Shown one piece after another: positions 8,781 to 18,554 of a stretch of DNA of 64,000 bases; position 1 is the first letter of the stretch, and each line of letters starts with the position of its first letter. Position numbers and translations under genes: made by a program. A model generated the notes under the pieces. The model ran no database searches. It had not been told where the DNA came from and was given only the letters and a program-made list of their open reading frames with translations. Origin of the DNA: an uncultured bacterium (lineage in GTDB: Bacteria; Verrucomicrobiota; Kiritimatiellia; PWTM01); NCBI GenBank assembly GCA_938010045.1, contig CALLFZ010000033.1, forward strand, positions 21,979 through 85,978, in the 5' to 3' direction.

Positions 8781-9766
8781 GCACACCCGCCGCCCGCCCA
8801 GCCCGGCGGACCCAGCGCCGATGGCGGATGTACGCCCTGATCGGGGCGGGGGCGGTGGCCGCCGGTGCGCAGGAACCGCCGCCGCGCATGTATCGAAATC
8901 CTCTGCCGGGTCTCGAGGGACTGGCCGATCCGTTCGTGTTGCGCCATCACGAGCGATATCTGCTCTACGCGACCGGACACGGGCGTGCCTACCCGGTGTT
9001 CGAATCGACCGACCTCGTGAACTGGCGGCGCCTCGGCGACGGCTGGAGCGATCCGCGTGGCGGCCTGTGGGCGCCGGAGGTGCTGGCCGCGCCGGACGGC
9101 CGGTTTTACCTCTATTACACCGTCCATCAAACGACGGCATCGGGCGGTCTGCAAAAGCTCATCGGCGTCGCCGCGAGCGATCGGCCGGAGGGGCCCTATG
9201 GCGATCCGACGGACCTTGTCGCGCCCGCAATTGACGCGCATCCGTTTCTCGACGACGACGGCCGACTCTACCTCTACTATGTGGATCTGTCGCAGGGATT
9301 TCGGATCATGGGGCGGGCCATGGCCGATCCGCGCCGTCCAGCGGGAGAACCGGTCGAGCTGATCCGCCCCACCGAGCCATGGGAGACCGCGCACGGCCGG
9401 GTCACCGAAGGCCCCTTCGTGCTGCGCCGCGGGGCCACGTATTACCTGATGTATTCCGGCAGCGGCGCCGACAGTCCTCATTACGCAATCGGCTTCGCGA
9501 CGTCGGCCTCGCCGCTCGGTCCCTTCCGCAAACATCCCGGCAATCCCATCGCGCGTTCGGGACATGGCGTGATCGCCCCCGGTCACCACTGTGTCGTGCG
9601 CGGACCAGATGGCGGCTGGTGGATGGTGTATCACCAGAAGTTCGACGACCGGATCAATTTCCGTCGGTTCATCGCGCTGGATCCACTGTGGTTTGACGCC
9701 GACGGCTCTATTCGCGTGGAGGTCACCCGGGGCATCGACCGCCCGGCCCCGGGGGCCGCCCGGTGA
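8777..9766 (+). CDS. Secreted glycoside hydrolase, GH43-like (arabinofuranosidase/xylosidase type)
   Basis: This is a five-bladed beta-propeller glycosidase, probably cleaving arabinose or xylose side chains outside the cytoplasm. From the ATG overlapping the nadE stop the product has 329 residues, with a basic start and a hydrophobic core (RRWRMYALIGAGAVAAGAQ) that looks like a signal peptide. The three acidic residues of the family are placed in LADPFVLRHHERYLLYAT (Asp near the start), IDAHPFLDDDGRLYLYYVD (pKa-modulating Asp) and TEGPFVLRRGATYYLMYSG (catalytic Glu). DLVNWRRLGDGW and GGLWAPEV are common GH43 strands. Coupling to nadE is probably accidental packing. The substrate cannot be fixed from sequence. 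Confidence 0.85.
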   Translation: MSTPAARPARRTQRRWRMYALIGAGAVAAGAQEPPPRMYRNPLPGLEGLADPFVLRHHERYLLYATGHGRAYPVFESTDLVNWRRLGDGWSDPRGGLWAPEVLAAPDGRFYLYYTVHQTTASGGLQKLIGVAASDRPEGPYGDPTDLVAPAIDAHPFLDDDGRLYLYYVDLSQGFRIMGRAMADPRRPAGEPVELIRPTEPWETAHGRVTEGPFVLRRGATYYLMYSGSGADSPHYAIGFATSASPLGPFRKHPGNPIARSGHGVIAPGHHCVVRGPDGGWWMVYHQKFDDRINFRRFIALDPLWFDADGSIRVEVTRGIDRPAPGAAR

Positions 9767-10007
9767 CCGTGCCTCGACCTGGTGATGGGGGGCCGAGCGC
9801 GGCGATACCTCAAGCCCGGCGAGTCGGCGCCACCGGTTCTCGGGCTCAGGCACACCGCGGCCAGAGGGCGCCGGCAGGAGCCTTCGCCTCGCCTCGCGGT
9901 TCAGCGAACCACAACCCGCGGCGTCGTCATGCCGGTGGGCGCGTTGGCCGGACCCACCGCAGTCGTCCGAGCGCTCTCGGAGGCGACGGGCAGCGAATCA
10001 AGAGCCA

Positions 10008-10982
10008 TCAGCGAACGGCCGGCGGTGGCGCGGCTGCGCGGACCGCGCGGACATACTCCTGAATGCCCAGCGCGATCCGCTGCGCGAGCGCATCGAGGTA
10101 TTCGGCGGAGCGCAACCGCCGCGCCGTGGCGGGATGGCTCAGAAAACCGCATTCCACCAGCACCGCCGGGCAGGTCGCCTCGCGCAGCACCTGAAAGCGC
10201 GCACGCCGGACGCCGCGATCGTGATCGGGCCCGAGCCACTGCCGCAACGATCGCTGGATCTGATAGGCGAGCACAACGTTGGCCGCATCGTGCCGGTTGC
10301 CCGCGACGGCGCTCTGGCGCCACGAGGAACTGTCGCCGCCCGCGGTCGAGCTGTAGCCGCGCGGCGTCAGCGCGAAGGTCTCAACGCCGTAAATCGAGCG
10401 CGAGGCCGTCGCGTTGAAGTGCAGGCTCACGAACACGTGCGCGCCGTGCCGGCGGACCAGCGCCGCGCGCTCGCTGAGGCCGAGCGCGCGGTCCGAATCG
10501 CGCGTGAGAATTGAACGGATGCCAAGGTTCGCGAGTTGGACGCGCACCCGCCGCGCGAGGTCGAGCGTGAGATGCTTTTCCAACAAACCCTCCGGCCCCA
10601 CCGCGCCGGGGTCGTCGCCGCCATGCCCCGGGTCCAGCAGCACCAGACCGGCGGAGAGTCCCACAAGATGCCGCGACGGCGAAAGAATGGGTTCCAGAGT
10701 TTTCGCACGGTCAACAGCATTGATCGCCCAGCGGCCGCGGGCCTCGCGCACAGTGTCGTTGAGCCAGACGAGCGTACCGTTCACGCGAAGTTGGCGCGTG
10801 AGCGGCACGAATTGCAGTGTGGTCCACCGGCCGCGCAGCTCGACGAGCGTGGTGGACGATTTCGCAACGGTCATCCCCCAGGCCGACGCCAACGATTCGA
10901 TCGCCACAAACGACTCGCCCGCCGCCACTACGCGCAGAGCGACGGCCGCCACTACAGCGGCCGCCCGACGACCGCCCCTCAC
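10008..10982 (-). CDS. N-acetylmuramoyl-L-alanine amidase (Amidase_3)
   Basis: This is a zinc amidase that removes peptide stems from peptidoglycan, acting in the periplasm. The C-terminal catalytic domain (about 110-310) shows [22 protein letters not shown] (first zinc His and Glu), VFVSLHFNA (third His) and [10 protein letters not shown] (catalytic Glu). The N-terminal 100 residues resemble a small copper-amine-oxidase-N-like or AMIN-type region with a hydrophobic leader ([16 protein letters not shown]). A GTG at 10982 makes a GTGA overlap with the comM stop; a GTG at 10988 is equally in frame. It is the downstream partner of comM. Confidence 0.88.
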   Translation of the reverse strand: MRGGRRAAAVVAAVALRVVAAGESFVAIESLASAWGMTVAKSSTTLVELRGRWTTLQFVPLTRQLRVNGTLVWLNDTVREARGRWAINAVDRAKTLEPILSPSRHLVGLSAGLVLLDPGHGGDDPGAVGPEGLLEKHLTLDLARRVRVQLANLGIRSILTRDSDRALGLSERAALVRRHGAHVFVSLHFNATASRSIYGVETFALTPRGYSSTAGGDSSSWRQSAVAGNRHDAANVVLAYQIQRSLRQWLGPDHDRGVRRARFQVLREATCPAVLVECGFLSHPATARRLRSAEYLDALAQRIALGIQEYVRAVRAAAPPPAVR

Positions 10983-12514
10983 GACCACACTTGCCGATCC
11001 AGCGTGCGGTACTGAATCGCCTCCGAAATGTGCGCCGCGCAGACCTCCTCCGAGCCGTCGAGGTCCGCGATCGTCCGGGCGACCTTCAGGATTCGGTCAT
11101 AGGCGCGCGCGCTCAGGTGCAGATCGTTCACCGCGGCGCGCAGGAGCTCGCGGCCCTGCGCATCGGGTCGGGCATATCGCTGGACCTCCGCGGCCCGCAT
11201 CGCGGCGTTGCAGTGGACCCCGCGCGTGTCGCGAAAGCGATCCTGCTGACGACGGCGTGCCGCGACCACTCGCTCTCGAATCGCGGCCGACGACTCGCCA
11301 CGCTCGAGGCTGGCGAGCTCCGAGTAGCGCACCGACGGCACTTCGATGTGGAGGTCAATGCGGTCGAGCAGCGGTCCCGAGATGCGGTTGCGGTAGCGCT
11401 GGATCTGCAGCGGCGTGCAGCGGCAGTCGCGGCGCGGATCGCCGAAGTAGCCGCACGGGCATGGGTTCATCGCCGCCACGAGCATGAAACGGCACGGAAA
11501 CGTCACGGCCGCCGCGGCGCGCGAAATTGTCACGAACCCGTCCTCGAGCGGTTGGCGCAGCACCTCCAGCACATTGCGGTGGAATTCCGGCAGCTCATCC
11601 AGGAACAGCACACCGTGGTGCGCGAGGCTCACCTCACCCGGCATCGGGTGCGTGCCGCCGCCGAGCAGGCCGGCATCGGAGATCGTGTGGTGCGGCGCAC
11701 GAAACGGCCGCACCGTCACGAGCGGCTGGTGCGAGGCGAGCGTGCCGGCGATGCTGTGAATCTTGGTGACCTCGAGCGCCTCCTCGAGCGTCATCGGCGG
11801 CAGGATCGAGGGCACGCGCCGCGCGAGCATCGTCTTGCCGGTGCCTGGCGGGCCGATCGCAAGCAGGTTGTGGCCGCCCGCGACCGCGACCTCGATCGCG
11901 CGCTTCGCGAACTCCTGCCCCTTCACGTCGGCGAAGTCCTCGGCGGTTTGCCAGCTCTCCGCGAACCGCTGTGTGGTATCGAGGCGCAGCGGCGGGACGT
12001 CGAGCGCACCCGCAACAAAGTCGGCGGCGTCCCGCAGCGTGTCCACCGGATATACCTCGAGCCCCTCCACCACCGCGGCCTCTTCCCCGTTCTCCGGCGG
12101 GACCAGGATGCCGCGCACGCCGGCGCGCCGAGCGCCAACCGCAATGGGGAGCACGCCGCGCACCCGCCGCACCTCGCCGCTGAGCGCCAGCTCGCCCACG
12201 ACGGCGAGATCCGCCAGCCGCGTTCCATCCAACGCACCCGTCGCCACCAGCACGCCGAGCGCAATCGGTAGATCGTAGATCGGTCCCTCCTTCCGCAGGT
12301 CGGCCGGCGCCAAATTGATCGTGGTGCGGCCGCGCGGCGGCGGAAACCCCGAATTCGCGAGCGCGGTCCAGACCCGGTCGATGCTCTCCCGAACCGAGGT
12401 GTCCGGCAGGCCGACGATGATCGTCTTCGGATCCCCGCCGCCGGCGTTCACCTCAATGTCGACGGGAACCGCGTCCACGCCGATCACGGCTCCGGACCGT
12501 ATGGTTGCGAGCAT
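10979..12514 (-). CDS. comM: ComM/YifB-family Mg-chelatase-like AAA+ ATPase
   Basis: ComM is a hexameric branch-migration helicase that helps integrate incoming DNA during natural transformation; many non-competent bacteria also carry it. The ATG at 12514 gives 511 residues starting [20 protein letters not shown], the family norm. Visible are the N-terminal lon-protease-like domain (to about 170), Walker [23 protein letters not shown] (about 215), Walker [12 protein letters not shown], the sensor region and a zinc-binding [15 protein letters not shown]. The C-terminal Mg_chelatase_C part ends [22 protein letters not shown]. The reading frame extends 97 codons upstream, without family resemblance. 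Confidence 0.93.
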   Translation of the reverse strand: MLATIRSGAVIGVDAVPVDIEVNAGGGDPKTIIVGLPDTSVRESIDRVWTALANSGFPPPRGRTTINLAPADLRKEGPIYDLPIALGVLVATGALDGTRLADLAVVGELALSGEVRRVRGVLPIAVGARRAGVRGILVPPENGEEAAVVEGLEVYPVDTLRDAADFVAGALDVPPLRLDTTQRFAESWQTAEDFADVKGQEFAKRAIEVAVAGGHNLLAIGPPGTGKTMLARRVPSILPPMTLEEALEVTKIHSIAGTLASHQPLVTVRPFRAPHHTISDAGLLGGGTHPMPGEVSLAHHGVLFLDELPEFHRNVLEVLRQPLEDGFVTISRAAAAVTFPCRFMLVAAMNPCPCGYFGDPRRDCRCTPLQIQRYRNRISGPLLDRIDLHIEVPSVRYSELASLERGESSAAIRERVVAARRRQQDRFRDTRGVHCNAAMRAAEVQRYARPDAQGRELLRAAVNDLHLSARAYDRILKVARTIADLDGSEEVCAAHISEAIQYRTLDRQVWS

Positions 12515-12823
12515 CGTTGCGCACTCCGCGCCCTTCCGCGCCGCACTACACAATCGGAAGCGGCCGGGATCTGTCAACCCCCGTCGGCGGCGGGAGAACC
12601 GAGCACGCTCGGCGACAACGGCCGCGGTCCACGGCGCCCGTCGCAGGCTATCCTGCGCCCAACGGCGCGGCTCGACGCATCGGAGGCCTGCGGTGACGCC
12701 GCCGTCGCCCAACCAACTATCCAAGGTTTCGATGCGGCCTCGAAGACAACCGCGCCGCTCCGCCGGGAACGGAGCGGCGCGGTCTGTTTCGGCGGGCGGG
12801 TTCACCCGCCGCGGGACGGCGCT
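12515..12823. other. Intergenic region upstream of comM with hairpins
   Basis: No protein gene is supported here. On the plus strand a -10-like TATCCT (12649-12654) precedes about 100 bases that end in a strong hairpin (12749-12783), so a small plus-strand RNA is conceivable. On the minus strand the hairpin is best read as the terminator of the oxidoreductase. The comM promoter must lie here, but no convincing -35/-10 pair was found. Confidence 0.35.
12749..12783 (-). terminator. Strong hairpin terminator after the oxidoreductase
   Basis: A perfect 14-bp stem (accgcgccgctccg / cggagcggcgcggt) with a 7-base loop sits 40 bases beyond the end of the minus-strand gene 12824-13993. On the minus strand it is followed by the T-rich GTTGTCTTC. 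On the plus strand CTGTTTC follows, so it may act in both directions. Confidence 0.65.
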
Positions 12824-13993
12824 TCAGGCCGTCGGAATCTTCACCCACTTCGCGCCGAGCTTCGACGACTTCACAACCGACTCAATGAAGAGCATTCCGC
12901 GCAGCCCTTCCTCGACGCCCGGGAAATCGAGCTCCAGCTCGGTTGGCTTGCGCTTCTCGTCCAGCGCCTGCAGCACGCTCGCGAAGTTCACGTAGTGGTT
13001 CGCGAACGCCTCGATGAACGCCTCGGGATGGCCGAACGGCAGGCGCGTCGCCCGCGCGGCCGCGGGGCTCTTCTTGCCGATGTAGCCGTTGCCGCGCTTC
13101 CACACCTCCTCGGGAGAGTCGATCCGCCGCACGTACAGGTAGTTCGGATGCTCCTGGTGCCACTCGAGGCTCGCGTTCTCGCCGTGCACCCAAATCGCGA
13201 GATTGTTCTCCTCGCCAATCGAGACCTGGCTGGCATGCAGCACACCCTTCGCGCCACCCTTGAAGCGGAGCAGCACGTTGCCGTCGTCGTCGAGCTTCCG
13301 GCCGGGGACAAACGTGGTCAGGTCTGCGCACACCGCCTCGATCCGCAGCCCCGTGATGTACTCCGCCAGGTTCGCCGCGTGCGTGCCAATGTCGCCCATG
13401 CAGCCCGCCGCCCCGCTCTGCTTCGGATCGGTGCGCCACGCCGCCTGCATCTGGCCCTCGCGCTCAATCGGCCGCGCCAGCCAGCCCTGCGGATACTGCA
13501 CAACCACCTTGCGGATGGCCCCGAGATCGCCCTGGCGCACCATATCGCGCGCGAGTTTCACCATCGGGTAGCCGACGTAGTTGTGCATCAGCCCGAACAC
13601 GAGCCCGGTCTGCTCCACCAGCTTCTTCAGCTTGCGCGCCTCGGCCACGTTGATCGTCATCGGCTTCTCACACATCACATGGAAACCCGCCTTCAGAAAG
13701 GCGGACGCGATCGGGAAATGCCAGTTGTTCGGCGTCGTGATCGCGACGAAGTCAATGCGCTCGTTGGGCGAAAGCGCTTTCTCGCTTGCGATCATGGTCT
13801 TGTAGTCCGGATACACACGCTTCGGATCGAGGTTCAGCGCCTTGCCCTGCTGGATGCTCTTGTTCGGATCAATGTCGAACGCCCCGGCCACCAGCTCAAT
13901 CTGCCCGTCCAACCGCGCGGCCTTGCGGTGTACCTCGCCGATGAAGGCGCCGGGACCTCCACCGATCATGCCCATTCGGATTTTTCGGCTCAT
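12824..13993 (-). CDS. Gfo/Idh/MocA-family NAD(P)-dependent oxidoreductase
   Basis: This is a sugar or inositol dehydrogenase-type protein of 389 residues. The ATG at 13993 is set by a strong AGGAGG placed 9 bases upstream; a longer frame exists but precedes the RBS. The N-terminal Rossmann domain shows GMIGGGPGAFIGEVHRKAA, then ITTPNNWHFPIASAFLKAG and the family hallmark CEKPM (about 105). The C-terminal alpha/beta domain contains GDIGTHAANLAEYITG, whose Asp and His are the usual catalytic pair. There is no signal peptide, so it is cytosolic. This subgroup is often linked to oxidation of unusual sugars in PVC bacteria. The gene stands alone, ending at the hairpin 12749-12783. Confidence 0.85.
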   Translation of the reverse strand: MSRKIRMGMIGGGPGAFIGEVHRKAARLDGQIELVAGAFDIDPNKSIQQGKALNLDPKRVYPDYKTMIASEKALSPNERIDFVAITTPNNWHFPIASAFLKAGFHVMCEKPMTINVAEARKLKKLVEQTGLVFGLMHNYVGYPMVKLARDMVRQGDLGAIRKVVVQYPQGWLARPIEREGQMQAAWRTDPKQSGAAGCMGDIGTHAANLAEYITGLRIEAVCADLTTFVPGRKLDDDGNVLLRFKGGAKGVLHASQVSIGEENNLAIWVHGENASLEWHQEHPNYLYVRRIDSPEEVWKRGNGYIGKKSPAAARATRLPFGHPEAFIEAFANHYVNFASVLQALDEKRKPTELELDFPGVEEGLRGMLFIESVVKSSKLGAKWVKIPTA

Positions 13994-14057
13994 GCTGTAT
14001 CCTCCTGTTCGGTTTGTGTTCCGACCGTAGCCTCTACTATAGCGACGGCATTCGGGA

Positions 14058-14993
14058 ATGAAAAGAGTTTGTGCACGAGTCGCGGTAGCGGCAGCCGCAA
14101 GTGGCCTGTTCGCCACGGATCACGTTACCCACGGCGCTGAAGGGCCTCGCCTTGTCCCATGGTCGCCCGCGCTGGCCGCGATTGCGTTCGAAATCGGCCG
14201 AGGTCCCCAAGTCGTCGGCATCACCCAGTGGACCCGTCTGCCGCCGGGCGAGTCGCGGCCGGTCGTCGGCGACGCCCACTCCGTGCACCTCGAGGCGCTG
14301 CTCGCGGTGCGGCCCGACCTCGTTGTGCTCCAGAGCGAGCCGCCGGCCGGCCTTCGCGAGGCGCAGCGGCTGTATTCCGCGCTGCGCGTCGAACGCCTCG
14401 GTCTGGAACGACTCGCCGACATTCCCCGCGCGGCCCGCCGGCTTCACGAGCTGTCCGGCGGAGACCCGCAGCAGCCCCCGCCGACGATCACAGAGTTTGA
14501 ACAAACGATCGAGCAATACCAGGATCGCCCGCCACCGCCGCGCCGCCCGCGCGTTCTGTTCATCGTCGGTACGGAGCACCCCCTCGTCGCGGGGCCGGCG
14601 ACGTTCGTCGGAGACATCATCCAGCTGGCGGGCGGCGACAATGCCGCGGCCGATCTTCCCGGCCGACCCGGGTGGAACGTCGTCGGGCTGGAGCACCTTT
14701 GGCAATCGCGGCCGGACATCCTTCTCGTTCACGCCCCCACGGCCGAGGCCGCCGCGGCTCGGGACTGGTGGCGGCGCCGGTGGCCGTCCGTCGCCGGCAC
14801 CGTCCCTCGCCGTATCGCCGTCTCGGATCCGTCCTGGCTCCAGCCGTCGCTCGGCACCGCCCGATGCCTCGGGGAGCTGGCCCGGCGGCTGGCCGACGAT
14901 TCCGCGGAGGACACGGCAACGACCGCCGGTGTGGACCAGGCCAGCGCGCGTGCCGATGAGGCCCGCCGTCGCTGTCCCGGAGACTCACGATGA
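14058..14993 (+). CDS. Periplasmic binding protein, BtuF/FecB-like
   Basis: This resembles class III substrate-binding proteins for cobalamin or siderophores: two globular domains joined by a long helix. The 311-residue chain has an N-terminal export-type leader (MKRVCARVAVAAAASGLFA), the typical opening RLVPWSPALAAIAFEIG, VVGITQWTRLPP, LEALLAVRPDLVVLQ, and in the second lobe RVLFIVGTEHPLVAGPATFVGDIIQLAGGDN, which is diagnostic. No permease or ATPase gene is adjacent. The start codon has no SD; TACTAT at 14035-14040 is a possible -10. The 3' end overlaps the next gene by ATGA, implying joint function. The ligand cannot be deduced. Confidence 0.8.
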   Translation: MKRVCARVAVAAAASGLFATDHVTHGAEGPRLVPWSPALAAIAFEIGRGPQVVGITQWTRLPPGESRPVVGDAHSVHLEALLAVRPDLVVLQSEPPAGLREAQRLYSALRVERLGLERLADIPRAARRLHELSGGDPQQPPPTITEFEQTIEQYQDRPPPPRRPRVLFIVGTEHPLVAGPATFVGDIIQLAGGDNAAADLPGRPGWNVVGLEHLWQSRPDILLVHAPTAEAAAARDWWRRRWPSVAGTVPRRIAVSDPSWLQPSLGTARCLGELARRLADDSAEDTATTAGVDQASARADEARRRCPGDSR

Positions 14994-16558
14994 AGCTAGA
15001 CCGCCGTTCGTTCCTCGGCGCGCTGAGCGCCCTCACCTCCGTTTCGTGGCTCCACGGATGCCGGACCGTCCCCCCGGCGGAGACGGCGTCCGCGGGGCGT
15101 CGTCGCGCGCCGCGCACGCGCATGCGGGGAGTCTTTCTCTATCCCCCGGCCGACGTTGTGCAAGCCGGCCAGTGTGAGGATAACTGGGCGCCGCATCATT
15201 GGTTCACATGGCCCGGCAATCAGTTCGAGCCCGAGGCACAGCGCGCGAAGTTTGAGCGCCGGATCGGCGAGATGGCTCAACCTCTCCAGCTCGATCTCCA
15301 GTTCGAGCCATCACCGTTGTATACGAACGCCGCGATCGCCGCCTGGCTCGACTCCGCGCTGGCGGACCCGCCCGACGCACTCCTCGTCGTGAACTTTTGG
15401 AACAGCTTCAGCCCAAAACTGAAGCCAGTACTCGAGCGATGGCCGGGGCCGTTGATCGTGTACCATCCCGTCGGCGCAAACCATCAGTTGCCGCCCGAGT
15501 ACCTCCGCCGCGCGCCCCGCACGCAGTACATCCACTCGATCGAGAACTGGGCGGCGATCGAGCGCGGCCTGCGCGCGGTCCGCGCGCGCACTGCGATGCG
15601 CGCCGCCCATCTGCTGCGAATCTCCGGCCGTGCAGAGACGACGTCGGAGACCACGGAAGCGTTCTTCGGCACCCACATCACCACATTGCCGGCCGCCGAG
15701 TTCAATGACCGGTTCGACGCGCAAGCGCTGACCCCGCCGCTCGAACGGCTCGCGCGAGAGGTGCGCGCCCGCGCCCGCAGCGTGACCGACCTGTCCGACG
15801 AGGCTGTTTTCGACGCCGTCCGCGCGCACGCGACCGTCGAGCGGCTGCTCGCGGAGTTCGACGCCGACGCCATTACGATCGAATGTCTCTTTCTGAAGCA
15901 CCGCAAGCCGTGTCTGAGCTTCGCGCTCCTGAACAGCCGCCTCGTGCCCTGCGGCTGCGAAAACGACCTCAACGCCACACTGACGTTGATGCTGGGCGAA
16001 GCCTGTTTCGGGCGCAGCGGCTTCCAGCACAACCCGGAATTCGACACGGAGCAGAATCTGTATTTCGGCGCCCACTGCACGTGCGCGCCGCGGTTGCGGG
16101 GACCAACGGCGCCGCCGGCGCCGTACGCGTTGCGGCCGTTCTTCCATCAGTTGCCGAAAACGCTCGCGTTGGACGTGCAGTGGCCCGCGGGCGAACGGAT
16201 CACCCTGCTGAAGTACCACAGCGGTCAGAAGCGGCTCGACGTCTGGGGCGGCGAGTGCCTCGGCTCTCCGGCCGCCCCTCCCACCGGCGGGTGCGCAACC
16301 CGCGTGCTCGCCCGCATGGACGGCGTTGCGGACGTCTGCGACGTGTACGGCGGACCGCATCCGGTGCTTTTTCTCGGCGACTTCGTGCGGCACGCACAGA
16401 CCTTCGCCCGGCTCTATGAGCTCGAGACGCGCGGCCCCGCGGCCACCTCACCCACCGCCCCGGTGGACGCCGTTGGTGTACGCAGCTCCTCCCCGCTCAC
16501 GTCCGCACTCCCTCCGGCTCGCCCCTCAGGGGTCGGTGCCTCGAACCTCGCCCGTTGA
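14990..16558 (+). CDS. Tat-exported putative lipoprotein with L-fucose/arabinose isomerase-like fold
   Basis: The 522-residue protein starts MKLDRRSFLGALSALTSVSW, a twin-arginine signal (RRSFLG), followed by LHGC, a plausible though imperfect lipobox, so it is probably exported folded and perhaps lipidated. The body resembles sugar isomerases of the FucI/AraA fold: ITIECLFL, CENDLNATLTLMLGEACFG and FGAHCTCAP place the Glu, Glu/Asp and His expected to hold a divalent metal. Family isomerases are cytosolic; an exported one is unusual and its activity is unproven. It is translationally coupled to the BtuF-like protein. The last 45 residues are low-complexity Ala/Pro/Ser. Confidence 0.65.
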   Translation: MKLDRRSFLGALSALTSVSWLHGCRTVPPAETASAGRRRAPRTRMRGVFLYPPADVVQAGQCEDNWAPHHWFTWPGNQFEPEAQRAKFERRIGEMAQPLQLDLQFEPSPLYTNAAIAAWLDSALADPPDALLVVNFWNSFSPKLKPVLERWPGPLIVYHPVGANHQLPPEYLRRAPRTQYIHSIENWAAIERGLRAVRARTAMRAAHLLRISGRAETTSETTEAFFGTHITTLPAAEFNDRFDAQALTPPLERLAREVRARARSVTDLSDEAVFDAVRAHATVERLLAEFDADAITIECLFLKHRKPCLSFALLNSRLVPCGCENDLNATLTLMLGEACFGRSGFQHNPEFDTEQNLYFGAHCTCAPRLRGPTAPPAPYALRPFFHQLPKTLALDVQWPAGERITLLKYHSGQKRLDVWGGECLGSPAAPPTGGCATRVLARMDGVADVCDVYGGPHPVLFLGDFVRHAQTFARLYELETRGPAATSPTAPVDAVGVRSSSPLTSALPPARPSGVGASNLAR

Positions 16559-17027
16559 GCGTGCGGGTGCTCCGGTCAAAGGGGTAGACGCCACGGCTCT
16601 CCGTGTCCATCCTGCGGGCGCGAGCGGCGGCGATCGGCGTGGAGCCGCGCGAAGAAGAGATCGACGGGCACGCGCTCGACCGCAGAGCGATTTCCTCCGG
16701 GTGCCGCCACGTGACTCCACCGGCCGCCCACCCGGCATCGCAGACCGGTGAGCGGGATCAGGCTCCCAGCGGGGCTCCCCATCCGGCGATTGCACAGGAA
16801 ACAGGTGCGAACCGCTGTGCCGTCCAATCACGGGAGGCGGCCGGCCATGGGGGGCCAAGCCGTGGACACACCGGGGCCCACCGCCTGAGCGGCCGTGGGC
16901 GTCCTCCAGCGGTCGGGTGGCGAGGCGCGGAGGGGACCACCGGCTCCCCCGCAACGATTCGATCAGGCCGGATCGCTCGATTTCGCCGCCGCGGCGGGCT
17001 ATCCTCGCACCTCTTCATGGCCATTCG
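16559..17027. other. Intergenic region upstream of tgt
   Basis: Nothing coding is convincing. Close to tgt a -10-like TATCCT (17000-17005) preceded by GGC, as at several other starts in the window, probably marks the tgt promoter; no good -35 was found. An out-of-frame ATG at 17017 precedes the tgt ATG. Confidence 0.35.
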
Positions 17028-18188
17028 ATGGCGACGCCGGGTACATTTGAGATTCTCGCAACCGACGGGATGGCACGGCGCGCACGGCTGCACACCGCGC
17101 ACGGCGTGATTGAGACGCCGGCGTTCATGCCCGTGGGTACGGCCGGCGCGGTGAAGGGCGTCGCACCGGACGAGCTGCTCGCGCTCGGGTTCGATGTGGT
17201 GCTGGCGAACACCTACCACTTGTTCGCGCGGCCGGGTGTCGAACGGGTCGAGGCGCTCGGCGGGCTGCACCGCTTCATGGGCTGGCCGCGCGCCATTCTG
17301 ACCGACAGTGGCGGCTACCAGGTCTATAGCCTTTCGCACCTGCGGCGCGTCACCGACGAGGGCGTCGAGTTCCGCTCACCCTATGACGGCGCGCGACACC
17401 ACCTGACGCCGGAACTCGTGATGGACATCCAGCGCCGGCTCGGCTCGGACATCGCGATGGTGCTCGACGAGTGTCCCCCCGGCGACTGCGACGAGGCGAC
17501 GGCTTGCCGGGCGGTGGAACGCACCCTAGACTGGGCGGTTCGATGCGCGCGACAGCCGCGGGCCGAGGGCGGATTGCTCTTCGGCATCGTGCAGGGGGCG
17601 GGCCATCCCGCGCTGCGCGCGCACTGCGTGTGCGCGCTACGGCAGATCGGGTTTGACGGCTACGCGATCGGCGGAGTGAGCGTCGGCGAGCCCGAGGAGA
17701 GGATTCGGTCGGCGGTCGAGGCCACAGTACCCCACCTGCCGCCGGAGCGCCCGCGCTACGTGATGGGTGTCGGAGGCGTACGGCAGATGCTGGACATGAT
17801 CGCCGCAGGCGTGGACCTGTTCGACTGCGTGATGCCGACGCGGCTTGCGCGGCACGGCACCGCGTTCACGTCGCGCGGCCGGTTCCCGCTGAAGGCCGCC
17901 GTCTATGCGGACGACGCCCGGCCGATCGAGGAGGGCTGTGGCTGCCCCGCCTGCCGTTCGTTCAGCCGCGGCTATCTGCGCCACCTGTTACAGGTCGGCG
18001 AGATGCTCGGTCTTCGGCTGCTGACGCTCCACAACCTTCAGTGGTACGCGACGCTGATGCGCCGCGCCCGCGCGGCGATCGAGGCGCGCCAGTTCGGTGC
18101 GTTTCGCGCGGAGATCGCCGCGACGTACCGTGAACCGTCCGAGGAGCATCTTCGCGCCGCCGCGGCGCTACCGGAGACCTCGCCATGA
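17028..18188 (+). CDS. tgt: tRNA-guanine transglycosylase
   Basis: The enzyme swaps guanine-34 of GUN-anticodon tRNAs for the queuosine precursor preQ1. From the ATG at 17028 it has 386 residues, the usual length. Visible are TPAFMPVGTAGAVKGV, LANTYHLFARPGVE, the catalytic Asp in ILTDSGGYQVYSL, GIVQGAGHPALR, YAIGGVSVGEP and the second Asp in LFDCVMPTRLARHGTAF. A CxCxxC zinc site appears in GCGCPACRSFSRGYLRHL. The frame is open 37 codons upstream, but MATPGTFEILAT is the natural N-terminus. Its stop overlaps yajC; tgt-yajC-secDF is a classic operon. Confidence 0.95.
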   Translation: MATPGTFEILATDGMARRARLHTAHGVIETPAFMPVGTAGAVKGVAPDELLALGFDVVLANTYHLFARPGVERVEALGGLHRFMGWPRAILTDSGGYQVYSLSHLRRVTDEGVEFRSPYDGARHHLTPELVMDIQRRLGSDIAMVLDECPPGDCDEATACRAVERTLDWAVRCARQPRAEGGLLFGIVQGAGHPALRAHCVCALRQIGFDGYAIGGVSVGEPEERIRSAVEATVPHLPPERPRYVMGVGGVRQMLDMIAAGVDLFDCVMPTRLARHGTAFTSRGRFPLKAAVYADDARPIEEGCGCPACRSFSRGYLRHLLQVGEMLGLRLLTLHNLQWYATLMRRARAAIEARQFGAFRAEIAATYREPSEEHLRAAAALPETSP

Positions 18189-18529
18189 TTCCTCTGCCGA
18201 TTTGGATCGCCACCGGCGCCGCCGCGCCGGAACAGTCGCCGCTCATGATGCCGATGATGTTGGTGCTGATGATCGCGATGTTCTACTTCCTGATCATCCG
18301 TCCGCAACAGCGGCGCGAACGCGAGCGGCAGGCGATGCTTTCAGCGCTCAAGATCGGTGACCGCGTCGTGTTCGCCGGGGGTCTGATCGGCATGATCACG
18401 GGCCTGCGCGAGCGAACCTGCATGATCCGCATTGCGGACGGCGTGAAGGTCGAGGCGCTGCGCAGCGCGGTCGCACAAGTGCTGACCAAGGACGAAGCGC
18501 CGGCGGACGATCCCGCGCGCGGCAGCTAA
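18185..18529 (+). CDS. yajC: Sec translocase accessory subunit YajC
   Basis: YajC is a small membrane partner of SecDF in the Sec holo-translocon. The 114-residue protein has one membrane helix (about 19-39, MMPMMLVLMIAMFYFLIIRP) followed by the family hallmark RPQQRRERERQAMLSALKIGDRV split over residues 38-60 and GGLIGMITGL. The start overlaps the tgt stop (ATGA), and secDF follows 25 bases downstream. Confidence 0.93.
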   Translation: MIPLPIWIATGAAAPEQSPLMMPMMLVLMIAMFYFLIIRPQQRRERERQAMLSALKIGDRVVFAGGLIGMITGLRERTCMIRIADGVKVEALRSAVAQVLTKDEAPADDPARGS

Positions 18530-18554
18530 GCCAGCTTCAACGGGAGATTCTCCG

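Noticed and set aside
9767..10007. Possible gene or terminator between the GH43-like and amidase genes
   Set aside because: Only a 5-bp inverted repeat (ggttc/gaacc) and no protein-like frame; too weak to annotate.
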